Below are positions 54,440-62,677 of a stretch of 64,000 bases of DNA, piece after piece. The notes beneath the pieces were generated by a model. That model saw nothing but the letters and a program-made list of their open reading frames with translations. It was not told where the DNA came from and searched no databases. Both the position numbers and the translations under genes were made by a program. Location: assembly GCF_024753285.1 (NCBI RefSeq), contig NZ_JANUGW010000001.1:310001-374000 (forward strand). The letters run 5' to 3'. Position 1 is the stretch's first letter. Each line of letters opens with the position of its first letter. Origin of the DNA: Massilia pinisoli (GTDB taxonomy: Bacteria > Pseudomonadota > Gammaproteobacteria > Burkholderiales > Burkholderiaceae_D).

Positions 54440-55339
54440 TCAGATATAGTAGACGAGCGCGGCCACGCCGACGATCAACGCCACCTTCGTCGCCTTGTAT
54501 GCCGTCTTGTTCCACGCCTTGTAACGGCGGCGGTACTGGCCCATCACATGGGAAATGCGGAACAGCTTGCTGACGAGGCCCGTCTGGTCGCCGGTCTCGT
54601 TCGGCGACGCGGCGGCCGTCATCATCGTGCGGCCCAGCCAGCGGTTGACGGCCTGCATCCAGCGGAAACGCATGGGGCGTTCCACGTCGCAGAACAGGAT
54701 CAGGCGGTCGCTGTCGCTCGCGTTCTCGGCCCAGTGGATATACGTCTCGTCGAAGATCACGCCCTGGCCGTCGCGCCAGCTGTAGCGCTGGCCGTCCACT
54801 TCGATGAAGCAGCGGTCGTCGTTCGGCGTCGCAAGGCCAAGGTGGTAGCGCATCGAGCCGGCGAACGGGTCGCGGTGGGGATTCAGCTTGGCACCGGGCG
54901 GCAGCTCGGCGAACATCGCGGCCTTCACGGATGGGATGCTCTGCAGCAGCGCATGCGTCTGCGGGCACAGGCGTTCGGCCGACGGATGGCTCGCGTCATA
55001 CCACTTCAGGTAAAAACGCTTCCAGCCCGTCTTGAAGAACGAGTTGAAGCCGGCATCGTTGTTCTGCTCGGACGCCTTGATCTTCTTGAGTTCGATGAGG
55101 CGCAGGCCTTCCTCGCGGATCGTCGGCCAGTTTTCTTGCAGGATGGACAATTCCGGGAATTCGCGGACGGGGATGTACGGCGTGCTGGGTACCTTCGAGA
55201 ACAGGTGCATGAACATATTGATCGGTGCCATGAACGACGAGTGGTCGAACAACTGGCGGCCGATCGGCAGGCGCACCTTGCCGCGGAAATGGATGTGCAG
55301 CACCGACAGCACGAGGAAACCGACAACAAACCACTTCAT
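54440..55339 (-). CDS. lpxO: Lipid A 2-hydroxylase (Fe/2-oxoglutarate, Asp/Asn beta-hydroxylase family)
   Basis: A 299-residue protein close in length to Salmonella LpxO (302 residues), which adds a 2-hydroxyl group to the secondary acyl chain of lipid A. N-terminal hydrophobic segment for the inner membrane; iron ligands in LNPHRDPF and IFDETYIHWAEN, and the 2-oxoglutarate Arg in DSDRLILFCDVERP. A second hydrophobic helix lies at the C-terminus. It modifies the outer-membrane surface, next to the fibre operon, but is on the opposite strand. Confidence 0.88.
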   Translation of the reverse strand: MKWFVVGFLVLSVLHIHFRGKVRLPIGRQLFDHSSFMAPINMFMHLFSKVPSTPYIPVREFPELSILQENWPTIREEGLRLIELKKIKASEQNNDAGFNSFFKTGWKRFYLKWYDASHPSAERLCPQTHALLQSIPSVKAAMFAELPPGAKLNPHRDPFAGSMRYHLGLATPNDDRCFIEVDGQRYSWRDGQGVIFDETYIHWAENASDSDRLILFCDVERPMRFRWMQAVNRWLGRTMMTAAASPNETGDQTGLVSKLFRISHVMGQYRRRYKAWNKTAYKATKVALIVGVAALVYYI

Positions 55340-55385
55340 GACGCCTCCAACTCAAAACGAGGCGAAAGGATACCATATGCGACAC

Positions 55386-55447
55386 GCGGCCGTACGCCGC
55401 CCGCCCCCGCTGGCGGGGACGGATGGCGTACGGCCGCGCTTTGTCGT
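55386..55447. repeat. Long cruciform-like inverted repeat
   Basis: GCGGCCGTACGCC (55386-55398) against GGCGTACGGCCGC (55435-55447), perfect 13-bp arms, with a further CCCCCGC/GCGGGG stem inside. It separates lpxO from the 75-residue gene, both on the minus strand. No T-run. Confidence 0.6.
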
Positions 55448-55481
55448 CATGCCGCGACAAGGCCGCGGCGGCGCTATCGAC

Positions 55482-55709
55482 TCAGTGCATGGACGACGTG
55501 ACGGCGTATCCTTTTTCGGCCAGCTGATTGGGCAGGTTGCGGATATCGTAGTCCGGCAAGTCCCCGGCATCGTCGTCGACTTCGAAGGCCCGCGCTTCGA
55601 CCTCCCAGTCGGTATTCGTCGCTTCCTCGGGGATGTTGCGGGTCTCGGGGACGGCAAGATAGGAGAACTTGCCGTCGTGTTCGGCTCTGCGGTAGATGTC
55701 CAGGCGCAT
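55482..55709 (-). CDS. Small hypothetical protein (DUF6139-like)
   Basis: A 75-residue acidic protein starting MRLDIYRRAEHDGKFSYLAV, ending AEKGYAVTSSMH. I recall this N-terminal pattern from a family of small proteins in Burkholderiales (possibly DUF6139); not certain. The ATG at 55709 has AAAGGA seven bases upstream, favouring it over the ATG two codons before. Confidence 0.6.
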   Translation of the reverse strand: MRLDIYRRAEHDGKFSYLAVPETRNIPEEATNTDWEVEARAFEVDDDAGDLPDYDIRNLPNQLAEKGYAVTSSMH

Positions 55710-55820
55710 AGTCATTTCCTTTAAAAGCATGGCCTCCGAATGAAAGCCATCAGTATGGGACGATAGGCGAACGGTTCGTCACCGTCTGTTAATCGGCGCA
55801 CACTGATCGGCCGTCAATGC

Positions 55821-56021
55821 TCAGCGACGGACACCGCCGCCCAGCACGCGTGCCGGCAACATGACGATGGCGCGCAACAGCTCGAACACGGCTTCCACGC
55901 CGACCCCCAGCAGGCGGAACGGCAGCAGCACGAGCCAGACGAGCGGATACATGACGAGCGCGAGCAGCGCGATCGGCCAGCACAGGAATAGTAACAGCAA
56001 CCACACGAGGAAACCCAGCAT
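55821..56021 (-). CDS. Small membrane protein
   Basis: A 66-residue protein, almost wholly hydrophobic for residues 3-40 (LGFLVWLLLLFLCWPIALLA, then MYPLVWLVLLPFRLLG) and ending AIVMLPARVLGGGVRR. Two membrane helices probable. GGAG lies six bases before the ATG at 56021; a start at 56033 is possible. No function known. Confidence 0.6.
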   Translation of the reverse strand: MLGFLVWLLLLFLCWPIALLALVMYPLVWLVLLPFRLLGVGVEAVFELLRAIVMLPARVLGGGVRR

Positions 56022-56173
56022 CGCCAGCTCCATCAGTCGACAGGGGCCGGTGCGGCCCCGATGGTGTGACTGTAGTTGCGTGGACGCCAACGCGCAATCT
56101 TTCTGCGATGGGCGGCGCCGGCGCCGGGATGGACGGGTCAAAAACGGGGCCGGGCGGCGCCGGCCCCTGTCCG

Positions 56174-57535
56174 TCAAGCAAGCGACTCGAGCACCCGCTT
56201 ACCCACACGGGTGCCGAGCGCGCGGCCGTTCAGGTCGCCCGACCGGAAGTGGATACCGCCGTAGCGCCGCGAGATACCGGCCTGGGCGGCGGCATCGAAG
56301 AACGAGTTCCACGACAGCGTCTGCGTGGGCGACACCACCTGCTTGAACCGGAACGGCCCGCGCGTGAACCGCGTGAGGACCATTGCCGCGGCGTGGCCGG
56401 ACACGCTGTGCGCGGACACGTATTCCGGGAACGGCGGCGTGTACAAATATGGCGTCCAACGCGAACCGGCCACCGGGACGGCGCCGGCGCTGGTCCAGTT
56501 ATTCAGCGTACGATCGCCGAATACCGTGTGGATCGCGGAAATGGGACGCGCGAAATCGTAGGCGATTTTCGCATCCCAGGTCGCGACCATGGCATCGTGC
56601 AAGGCAATCCCGAGGGCACGGAACAAGCGCACGTCCTGGCCCGTCGTATGATTCTGTTCGTACGACAGCACTTGCGCGAATCGCACCCACGGATTGCGGC
56701 TGTTATCCGCCCAGTATTCGCAAATCCCGATTTGCTCACGCGTCAGGGCGGCATTCAAATCGATCAATTCCTGCATTTCCGCCCGCATTTCAGCGGAAAA
56801 GACGGACGGCGGCGCGGCGGGCCGGAATTGGTCGCTGCTGCGCAATGCGAACGGGCGCACTTTGCCCCATTGCGGCGTGACACAGCGCTGGTACTGCAGT
56901 GGCTGCCAATGGTCCGGATCGATCATCGTCGTGGCGGAATTGACGGGCGTGTAGCCGGTATAGTCGGAATATGCGCCCGGATTCAGGTCCCCCAGCTGGT
57001 TGCTGCCGTCATGGGCGCGCCCGGCCAGGATGTGCTGTGCCGCTTCCTCGCCCACGCGGGTGGCAGGGACCACCCAGGGATAGCGGCCGCCCAGGCCCAG
57101 TTGCGCGCCATAGGCGGCGATGTCGGCGGCCGACGTGGGAAACAGGGTTGTGAGGACGGCCGCGGCGGCGGCGGACAGTGCGATCTGCTGGAATGTCGGG
57201 TCGGCGCCTTGCGCGCGCGAGACCGGCGTCCGGAAATAAGGATTGCGGCCGACGGCCTGCGGCAATTCCAGATACGACCACACGTCGAACAGCGCGATAT
57301 TCATCAGCGCGAGCGCGCGGGCCGTGACGGTCGGCGGAGAAAACGCTTTATAGGCCGCATTGACGAGTTTGTCGTTCCACCCGGCGACGATACTCCGTTC
57401 CAGGGCAGCTTTGACGGCCAAATCGACGTCGTGATAAACGCCCATCGCGGGCATTGCCGACGCGAGGCGGGGCAATCCGGATAGGACAGCAGAGCCCATT
57501 GCACACTTCAAAAGTTTGCGCCGGATCAAAGACAT
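56174..57535 (-). CDS. Vanadium-dependent haloperoxidase-like protein (PAP2 fold)
   Basis: A 453-residue protein with an N-terminal export signal beginning with RRKLLK, twin-arginine-like, and cut near ASA. The vanadate/phosphate-binding motifs are in the last third: SAHSVSGHAAAM with the conserved His and RRYGGIHFRSGD with the second His, and an upstream Lys/Arg region in WDAKIAYDFARPISAIHTVF. The family includes bacterial vanadium haloperoxidases and acid phosphatases; halogenation is possible. AAAGGA precedes the ATG at 57535. It lies downstream of the PRMT-like gene, both on the minus strand. Substrate unknown. Confidence 0.8.
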   Translation of the reverse strand: MSLIRRKLLKCAMGSAVLSGLPRLASAMPAMGVYHDVDLAVKAALERSIVAGWNDKLVNAAYKAFSPPTVTARALALMNIALFDVWSYLELPQAVGRNPYFRTPVSRAQGADPTFQQIALSAAAAAVLTTLFPTSAADIAAYGAQLGLGGRYPWVVPATRVGEEAAQHILAGRAHDGSNQLGDLNPGAYSDYTGYTPVNSATTMIDPDHWQPLQYQRCVTPQWGKVRPFALRSSDQFRPAAPPSVFSAEMRAEMQELIDLNAALTREQIGICEYWADNSRNPWVRFAQVLSYEQNHTTGQDVRLFRALGIALHDAMVATWDAKIAYDFARPISAIHTVFGDRTLNNWTSAGAVPVAGSRWTPYLYTPPFPEYVSAHSVSGHAAAMVLTRFTRGPFRFKQVVSPTQTLSWNSFFDAAAQAGISRRYGGIHFRSGDLNGRALGTRVGKRVLESLA

Positions 57536-57630
57536 GATTATTCCTTTATGAGTTAGCGAAATTAAATTCAGCAAACAACGTAGTTTTCGATCAAAAACGC
57601 GACCGATACTACATAAAGAAATAATCAAAA

Positions 57631-57653
57631 GCAATTCCAATGAATGGAATTGC
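57631..57653. repeat. Inverted repeat in the haloperoxidase leader
   Basis: GCAATTCCA, spacer ATGAA, TGGAATTGC: perfect 9-bp arms, about 95 bases upstream of the haloperoxidase-like start in an A+T-rich stretch. Operator-like. Confidence 0.5.
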
Positions 57654-57661
57654 AATGATAT

Positions 57662-57705
57662 TGCGTAAGCGAGTTAGCCGTTGCGGGTATGAAATCGCTT
57701 ACGCA
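57662..57705. repeat. Second inverted repeat upstream of the haloperoxidase gene
   Basis: TGCGTAAGCGA and TCGCTTACGCA, perfect 11-bp arms with 22 bases between. It lies just past the stop of the methyltransferase gene, so it could stop that transcript or bind a regulator of the haloperoxidase. Confidence 0.5.
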
Positions 57706-57732
57706 GAGGTAGCAGGATGATTCGGCCTGGCG

Positions 57733-58656
57733 TCAGGCGAACACGGCGTCACGCGCGTGCTCGGCCTCGCCGGCATGCACGACCAGCTCGGCGCGCATCG
57801 ACGCTTCCAGCGACGGGATCGAACCGCCCGCGCGGTAGGCGAAGCTCACCTGCACGACGTCGCCCGCCTGCACGTCCAGCGGGGTGGCCAGCGGCAGCAT
57901 CATGTAGTGGTTCAGCCAATCGATCGTGGTGCCGCGCTCTTCGATGATGGTGAGGACGTTCTTCGTGATGAAGCGCAGCGCATTCAGGCGGCCGCCCTGC
58001 TCCATGCGGAACTGGCCTTCCCATGCGATGACGTCGCCGACGGGCTGGCTGAAATCCATGATGGCATACACGCCCGGTTGCGCCAGCTCGATGGTGCCCG
58101 GATAGATGACGTTCGTCGGCTGGAATTGCACGATCGGCGCATGGAAACCTTCGAAATCGTATTCCAGCTGCAACGGCTGCGCGGCCATGATGACGGCTTC
58201 CGGCATGAAGATCGGCAGCGGGCCGCCGAAACGGGCCAGATAGCGGCGCTTGAACGACTCGATCACCTCGACCTGTTTTTCACGCAGCATGCCCACGTGG
58301 ATCATTTCGCAGATCACGATGTCGACCGGTTCCGGCGGCAGGTAGTCGAACGCGTCGGCGTGCACGACTTCGACCTTCTCGCCGTTCGGATTCATCGCGA
58401 GGAAGCGGCGCGCTTCGCGCACCATGTCCGGGTTGAACTCGACGCAATAGACTTTCGACGCGTTCTGGGCCGCGAAGAACGACAGCACGCCCGTACCACC
58501 GCCCAGTTCCAGCACCTTCATGCCCGGCTTGACGGCGTGGTAGATCGCGGATTTGAAGCTGTGCATGCGGTTCTGGTCCATCAGCATATTGTGATGGTAA
58601 TGGACCGGGATGAACTGCCCCAGGTAGCAGCTCTCGATTTCGCGTTCGTTCAGCAT
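57733..58656 (-). CDS. SAM-dependent methyltransferase, protein arginine methyltransferase-like
   Basis: A 307-residue cytoplasmic class I methyltransferase. The SAM motif I is VLELGGGTGVLSFFAA, followed by the acidic VEFNPDMV, HADAFDYLP and ICEMIHVGMLREKQVE, which resembles the double-E loop of PRMTs (S-E-x-M-G-x-x-L-x-x-E). The second half is a beta-barrel-like domain (QFRMEQGGRLNALRFITKN). Arginine methylation is rare in bacteria, so the true substrate, protein or small molecule, is open. The start MLNEREIESCYLGQF resembles the PRMT N-terminal helix. Confidence 0.75.
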   Translation of the reverse strand: MLNEREIESCYLGQFIPVHYHHNMLMDQNRMHSFKSAIYHAVKPGMKVLELGGGTGVLSFFAAQNASKVYCVEFNPDMVREARRFLAMNPNGEKVEVVHADAFDYLPPEPVDIVICEMIHVGMLREKQVEVIESFKRRYLARFGGPLPIFMPEAVIMAAQPLQLEYDFEGFHAPIVQFQPTNVIYPGTIELAQPGVYAIMDFSQPVGDVIAWEGQFRMEQGGRLNALRFITKNVLTIIEERGTTIDWLNHYMMLPLATPLDVQAGDVVQVSFAYRAGGSIPSLEASMRAELVVHAGEAEHARDAVFA

Positions 58657-58782
58657 GATGTCCTCGTTGTCGGGCCCGCGATCCTGCCGGTGCCATGGTT
58701 GATCTAGCCTGCATTATGTCCATGCCTGGAAGCAACTAAAGGGTCGAGCTGACGGGGATTTGCGGGCCAGTTTGTCGGATCG

Positions 58783-60249
58783 ATGGAACACCACGTCGCA
58801 GTGCACAAAATTCTGATAGCGTTTTGCCGCCTGGGAATGTTAGGATTTTCCCATCACCCGACACCGACGTTGGCCGCCATGGTGCATTCGATCCGTTCCC
58901 TTTCGGCGAACATCGCCGATCTGCTGCTGGACGTCGTCTTCCTGGTGGATCGGCGCGGCATCATCGTCGACGTGAGCGCGGGCTGCGAGCGCATGCTCGG
59001 CTACCGTCCGACCGAACTGATCGGGCAATACATGCTCGATTTCGTCGTCCCGGAAGACCGCGCCCTGACCTGTGTCGAAAGCGCACGCGTTCAATCGGGC
59101 CAGGAGCGCGTCGGCTTCGAAAACCGCTACGTGCACAAGGACGGCCGGCGCATCGACGTGATGTGGTCCGCGCGCTGGATCGCCGACCATGGCCTGCGCC
59201 TGGGCGTCGCGCGCGACATCACGGCGCGCAAGCGCGCGGACCGGCGGCAAGCGGCAACGTATGCGATTTCCGAAGCGGCGCACCAGGCCGGCGACCTGTC
59301 CGGCCTGTGCGAGCGGATCCATGGCATCCTCGACCGCCTCGTGGGCGCGCCCGGCATGATCGTCGTTGCCGACCCGACGCCGCAGCAAGGTTTCAAGGTC
59401 ATCTACCAGCGCGACGATGCGCAGCGCAGCCGCCTGCCGTCGCGCGCCTGCCTCGCGCGCTGGCGCGCGACGGCGGCCAGCCCGAACACGCTCGCACCGG
59501 ACGCCGTCCGTCACGTGGCGGGCGGCCGGCTGAACACCTGGCTGATGCTCGACCTCGGCGGGCCAGGCGGCACGATCGGCGCCCTGCTGTTGCGCGACCA
59601 CGGCGGCACCGGCTATTCGCCGGCCGACCGCGGCCTGCTGCACTTCGTCGCGGTCCAGGTGGGCTTGGCGCTGGAACGAAAGCGCCTGCACGACGACTTG
59701 ACCCGCTCGGCCTGCTATGACGAGCTGACGAGTTTGCCGAACCGCCGGCTGTTCTTCGACCGTATCCGCACGGCCGTCGCGCGGGCGCGGCGCTGCCAAT
59801 CAAGGCTCGGCTTGCTGTACGTGGACGTGGACGATTTCAAGCAGATCAACGACCGCCACGGTCATGCGGCCGGCGACGCCTTGCTGCGCGAAGTGGCGGC
59901 ACGCCTCGTGGAATGCGCGCGCGAGTCGGACACGGTGGCCCGCCTCGGCGGCGACGAATTCGTGCTGCTGCTGGAAGACTTGCAAGCCCCGGAGGACGCC
60001 GAGCGCTGCGCCGACAAGATCCGCGCCGTGCTGGGTCAACCGGTGCCCACGCTGGAGGCGCCGCTGTACATCGGTGCCAGCATCGGCGTCGCGCTGTTCC
60101 CGGAGCACGGGGACAACGTGGAGACGCTGCTGATGCACGCGGACGCGCGCATGTATGCGAAGAAGCGCTCGCGCAAGCAGGACCGGGACGAGGACCAGGG
60201 CGACGGCGCCGGCAGCGCCGCGTCCGACCCGCTCAGCGGCGGGACGTAG
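58783..60249 (+). CDS. PAS-GAF-GGDEF protein, diguanylate cyclase
   Basis: A 488-residue enzyme. PAS/PAC at about 45-155 (LLLDVVFLVDRRGIIVDVSA), GAF-like at 165-305 and the GGDEF domain at 315-475 with GGDEF at 389-393 and the I-site R-E-S-D five residues before. The residues before about 33 (MVHSIRSLSANIADLL) may be leader, so the true start could be the ATG at 58837 or 58879. It makes cyclic di-GMP. The C-terminal Lys/Asp-rich tail is unusual. It overlaps the convergent ankyrin gene by 17 bases. Confidence 0.85.
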   Translation: MEHHVAVHKILIAFCRLGMLGFSHHPTPTLAAMVHSIRSLSANIADLLLDVVFLVDRRGIIVDVSAGCERMLGYRPTELIGQYMLDFVVPEDRALTCVESARVQSGQERVGFENRYVHKDGRRIDVMWSARWIADHGLRLGVARDITARKRADRRQAATYAISEAAHQAGDLSGLCERIHGILDRLVGAPGMIVVADPTPQQGFKVIYQRDDAQRSRLPSRACLARWRATAASPNTLAPDAVRHVAGGRLNTWLMLDLGGPGGTIGALLLRDHGGTGYSPADRGLLHFVAVQVGLALERKRLHDDLTRSACYDELTSLPNRRLFFDRIRTAVARARRCQSRLGLLYVDVDDFKQINDRHGHAAGDALLREVAARLVECARESDTVARLGGDEFVLLLEDLQAPEDAERCADKIRAVLGQPVPTLEAPLYIGASIGVALFPEHGDNVETLLMHADARMYAKKRSRKQDRDEDQGDGAGSAASDPLSGGT

Positions 60250-60922
60250 CGCGCTTGTCGATGGCCGCCGCGATCGCGCCGTGCTCGGCCCGTTTCGCGA
60301 TCCCGGCAGCCGTCAGTCCCTCGCCATTTTTCAACGACGGATCGGCACCCTGGGCGAGCAGGAACTCGGCGCTGTCCTGGTGGCCTTCACGCGCCGCCAT
60401 CATCAGCGGGGTGAACTTGCCGCTCGCCGGTGGCGACTGCGCATCGATGCGGGCGCCGTGCGCCAGCAGCAGGCGCGCGATGTCGACGTCGCCGCTGGCG
60501 GCCGCGTAGTGCAGCGGCGTCCAGCCGGGACGGTTGACGGACGCACCCTTCGCGATCAGCGCCTCGGCGGCCGCCTTGTTGCCCTTGAACGCAGCCAGCA
60601 TCAACGCCGTGTTGCCATTGAGCGCCGTGGCGTCGACCTTCGTGCCAGGGTAGCGCAGCAGGACATCCAGGACTTGCATGGCCCCTTCGCGCACGGCCAG
60701 CACGAGCGCGGGCTCGCCGCCGACGGGATTCGGCATGTTCGGGTCGACGGCACCGAGCAGCGATTGCACGGTGCGCGCATCGTCCATGGCGACGGCGCGG
60801 AAGAAGTCGGTCACCTGGCCACTCGTCGGCGCGGCCGCGGCGGGGTGGATGCCGGCCGCCACGGCGGCGACGAGCACGAACGCGTTCAGAACGGTACGGC
60901 GCAATGGGCTGGCTGGGGTCAT
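60233..60922 (-). CDS. Exported ankyrin-repeat protein
   Basis: A 229-residue protein. The signal peptide is cleaved near HPAAAA; four to five ankyrin repeats follow, each with the TPLxxAA or TALMLAA core (GNTALMLAAFKGNKAAAEAL, then TPLHYAAASGDVDIARLLLA and TPLMMAAREGHQDSAEFLL). Ankyrin repeats bind proteins. It sits three bases after the tatD stop, in the same transcript. In Burkholderiales an ankyrin gene commonly follows tatD; the role is not known. Confidence 0.85.
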   Translation of the reverse strand: MTPASPLRRTVLNAFVLVAAVAAGIHPAAAAPTSGQVTDFFRAVAMDDARTVQSLLGAVDPNMPNPVGGEPALVLAVREGAMQVLDVLLRYPGTKVDATALNGNTALMLAAFKGNKAAAEALIAKGASVNRPGWTPLHYAAASGDVDIARLLLAHGARIDAQSPPASGKFTPLMMAAREGHQDSAEFLLAQGADPSLKNGEGLTAAGIAKRAEHGAIAAAIDKRATSRR

Positions 60923-60925
60923 GGG

Positions 60926-61708
60926 TCAGGTCCTCGCGGCCTTGAACAGGTTGAAGAAATTGTCGGTGGTGCGGTCGGCGACGTCGCGCAGCGGCACGCC
61001 CTTGAGGTCGGCCAGGTATTCGGCGACGTGCGCCACATACCCCGGCTCGTTCATCTTGCCCCGGTAAGGCACGGGCGCCAGGTACGGCGAATCCGTCTCG
61101 ATGAGGATACGCTCGAGCGGCAGCGCGCGCGCCACGGCCTGCAGATCCTTCGCGCTCTTGAACGTGACAATGCCGGAAAACGAAATGTAGAACCCCATCT
61201 CGACGGCGGCCAGCGCCACGTCCAGCGATTCCGTGAAGCAATGCATGACGCCGGCGACGCCGCCTTTGTCCGTGCCCGCGCCCTCTTCGCGCATGATCCG
61301 GATCGTGTCTTCGCTGGCGGCACGGGTGTGGATGATCAGAGGCTTGCGCGTCTCGCGCGACGCGCGGATATGCGTGCGGAAACGCTCGCGCTGCCATTCG
61401 AGGTCGCCTTCGAGCCGGTAATAATCGAGGCCCGTCTCGCCGATCGCGACGACCTTCGGGTGGTCGGCCAGTTCCACCAGTTGCGCGACCGTGGGCTCGG
61501 GCGTGTCCTCGTAATCGGGATGCACGCCGACCGAGGCATAGATGTGCGGATATTGCTCGGCGAGCGCGAGCACGCGGGGAAAGTCAGGCAGGTCGACGGA
61601 CACGCACAGCGCGTGCGTGACCTTGTTCTCGGCCATTTTTGCCAGGATTTCGGGCATCCGGGCGGCCAGCTCCGGGAAATCGATGTGGCAGTGGGAATCG
61701 ATGTACAT
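60926..61708 (-). CDS. tatD: TatD family metal-dependent hydrolase/DNase
   Basis: A 260-residue TIM-barrel hydrolase of the TatD family. Metal ligands are in YIDSHCHID (His-x-His), IGETGLDYYR (Glu), IIHTRAASEDT (His), MHCFTES (His) and ILIETDSPYLAP (Asp). Such proteins show 3'-5' exonuclease activity or D-aminoacyl-tRNA deacylase-like action. It belongs to the tmk-holB-pilZ-tatD run. Confidence 0.93.
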   Translation of the reverse strand: MYIDSHCHIDFPELAARMPEILAKMAENKVTHALCVSVDLPDFPRVLALAEQYPHIYASVGVHPDYEDTPEPTVAQLVELADHPKVVAIGETGLDYYRLEGDLEWQRERFRTHIRASRETRKPLIIHTRAASEDTIRIMREEGAGTDKGGVAGVMHCFTESLDVALAAVEMGFYISFSGIVTFKSAKDLQAVARALPLERILIETDSPYLAPVPYRGKMNEPGYVAHVAEYLADLKGVPLRDVADRTTDNFFNLFKAART

Positions 61709-61729
61709 CCCGCTATTGTACGCGAGGCG

Positions 61730-62248
61730 TCAGGCGACCCGCTTGCCGAGGATGATCAGGTCGCGCTCGACCCCGTCCAGGTTGGCGACGCGTGGGAAAT
61801 GCGCCCAAGTGTCGAAGCCGTACCTGCGGAACAGGCCCAGGCTGGGTAGATTGTGCCCGAAAATAAAGCCGAGCAAGGTGTGGACGTCGATGTTCGGCGC
61901 GAACGCCATCGCCTGCTCCAGGCAATACCGGCCCACGCCATTGCCGCGCCATTCTTCCGCGATATAAATCGACAACTCGGCCGTGCCCGAATACGCGGGG
62001 CGCCCGTAGAAATTCGAGTACGAGCACCAGCCGATCACTGCCGGCTCGTCCGACGTGTCCGCCGCGTCATGGATCACCCACAGCGGCCGGCGTTCCGGCG
62101 TGTGCTCGTGGAACCAGCCTTCGCGCGACGCGACGGTGACGGGTTCCGTGTCGGCCGTCACTTCGCGCGACGCGATGGTGGAATTGTAGATGTCGACGAT
62201 GCGGGGCAGGTCTTCGAAACGGGCAAGGCGGTGTACGTAGGACGGCAT
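61730..62248 (-). CDS. GNAT-family N-acetyltransferase (phosphinothricin-acetyltransferase-like)
   Basis: A 172-residue GNAT enzyme. The acetyl-CoA pyrophosphate loop is EEWRGNGVGRYCLEQ, preceded by AVIGWCSYSNFYGRPAYSGT; the start is RLARFEDLPRIVDIYNSTIA, similar to PAT/Bar-type enzymes that acetylate phosphinothricin or related amino compounds. It is inserted between pilZ and tatD, where many relatives have none, so it may be a later addition. The substrate is unknown. Confidence 0.85.
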   Translation of the reverse strand: MPSYVHRLARFEDLPRIVDIYNSTIASREVTADTEPVTVASREGWFHEHTPERRPLWVIHDAADTSDEPAVIGWCSYSNFYGRPAYSGTAELSIYIAEEWRGNGVGRYCLEQAMAFAPNIDVHTLLGFIFGHNLPSLGLFRRYGFDTWAHFPRVANLDGVERDLIILGKRVA

Positions 62249-62262
62249 GCGGGAACTGGAGA

Positions 62263-62664
62263 TTACAGGGTATGGGTGGCGCGCGAGGAGCGCAGCGCGG
62301 CGCCGAGGATTTCCTCGATGCGCAGGCGGGCGCGCTGGCCAGTCTCGTCCGCCGGGAAGTGAACGCCGATGCCTTGCGCCTTGTTGTTGTTGGCGCCGGC
62401 CGGCGTGATCCACGCGACCTTGCCGGCAATCGGGTATTTGTTCGGGTCGTCCATCAGCGACAGGATCAGGTAGATCTCGTCCCCGACCTTGTACGGCTTG
62501 TTCGTGGGCACGAACATGCCACCATTCTTCAGGAACGGCATGTACGCTGCGTACAACGCGGCTTTTTCCTTGATGGCGAGCGACAGCACGGACGGCCGCG
62601 CGGGCTGCGGCGCATTCGGATCGGCGGGCAAGCCGCTGAGCGGTCCGGTCGGCGAAACACTCAT
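62263..62664 (-). CDS. PilZ-domain protein
   Basis: A 133-residue protein with a PilZ-like core (LSLAIKEKAALYAAYMPFLK, then GGMFVPTNKPYKVGDEIYLILSLMDD and KVAWITPAGANNNKAQGIGVHF). This type lacks the RxxxR and DxSxxG c-di-GMP residues of canonical PilZ and resembles PilZ of type IV pilus biogenesis. AAGGA is five bases before the second ATG at 62664, which I take as the start; the first at 62667 is possible. It precedes tatD in the conserved tmk-holB-pilZ order. Confidence 0.85.
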   Translation of the reverse strand: MSVSPTGPLSGLPADPNAPQPARPSVLSLAIKEKAALYAAYMPFLKNGGMFVPTNKPYKVGDEIYLILSLMDDPNKYPIAGKVAWITPAGANNNKAQGIGVHFPADETGQRARLRIEEILGAALRSSRATHTL

Positions 62665-62677
62665 CATCGTCCTTTCA

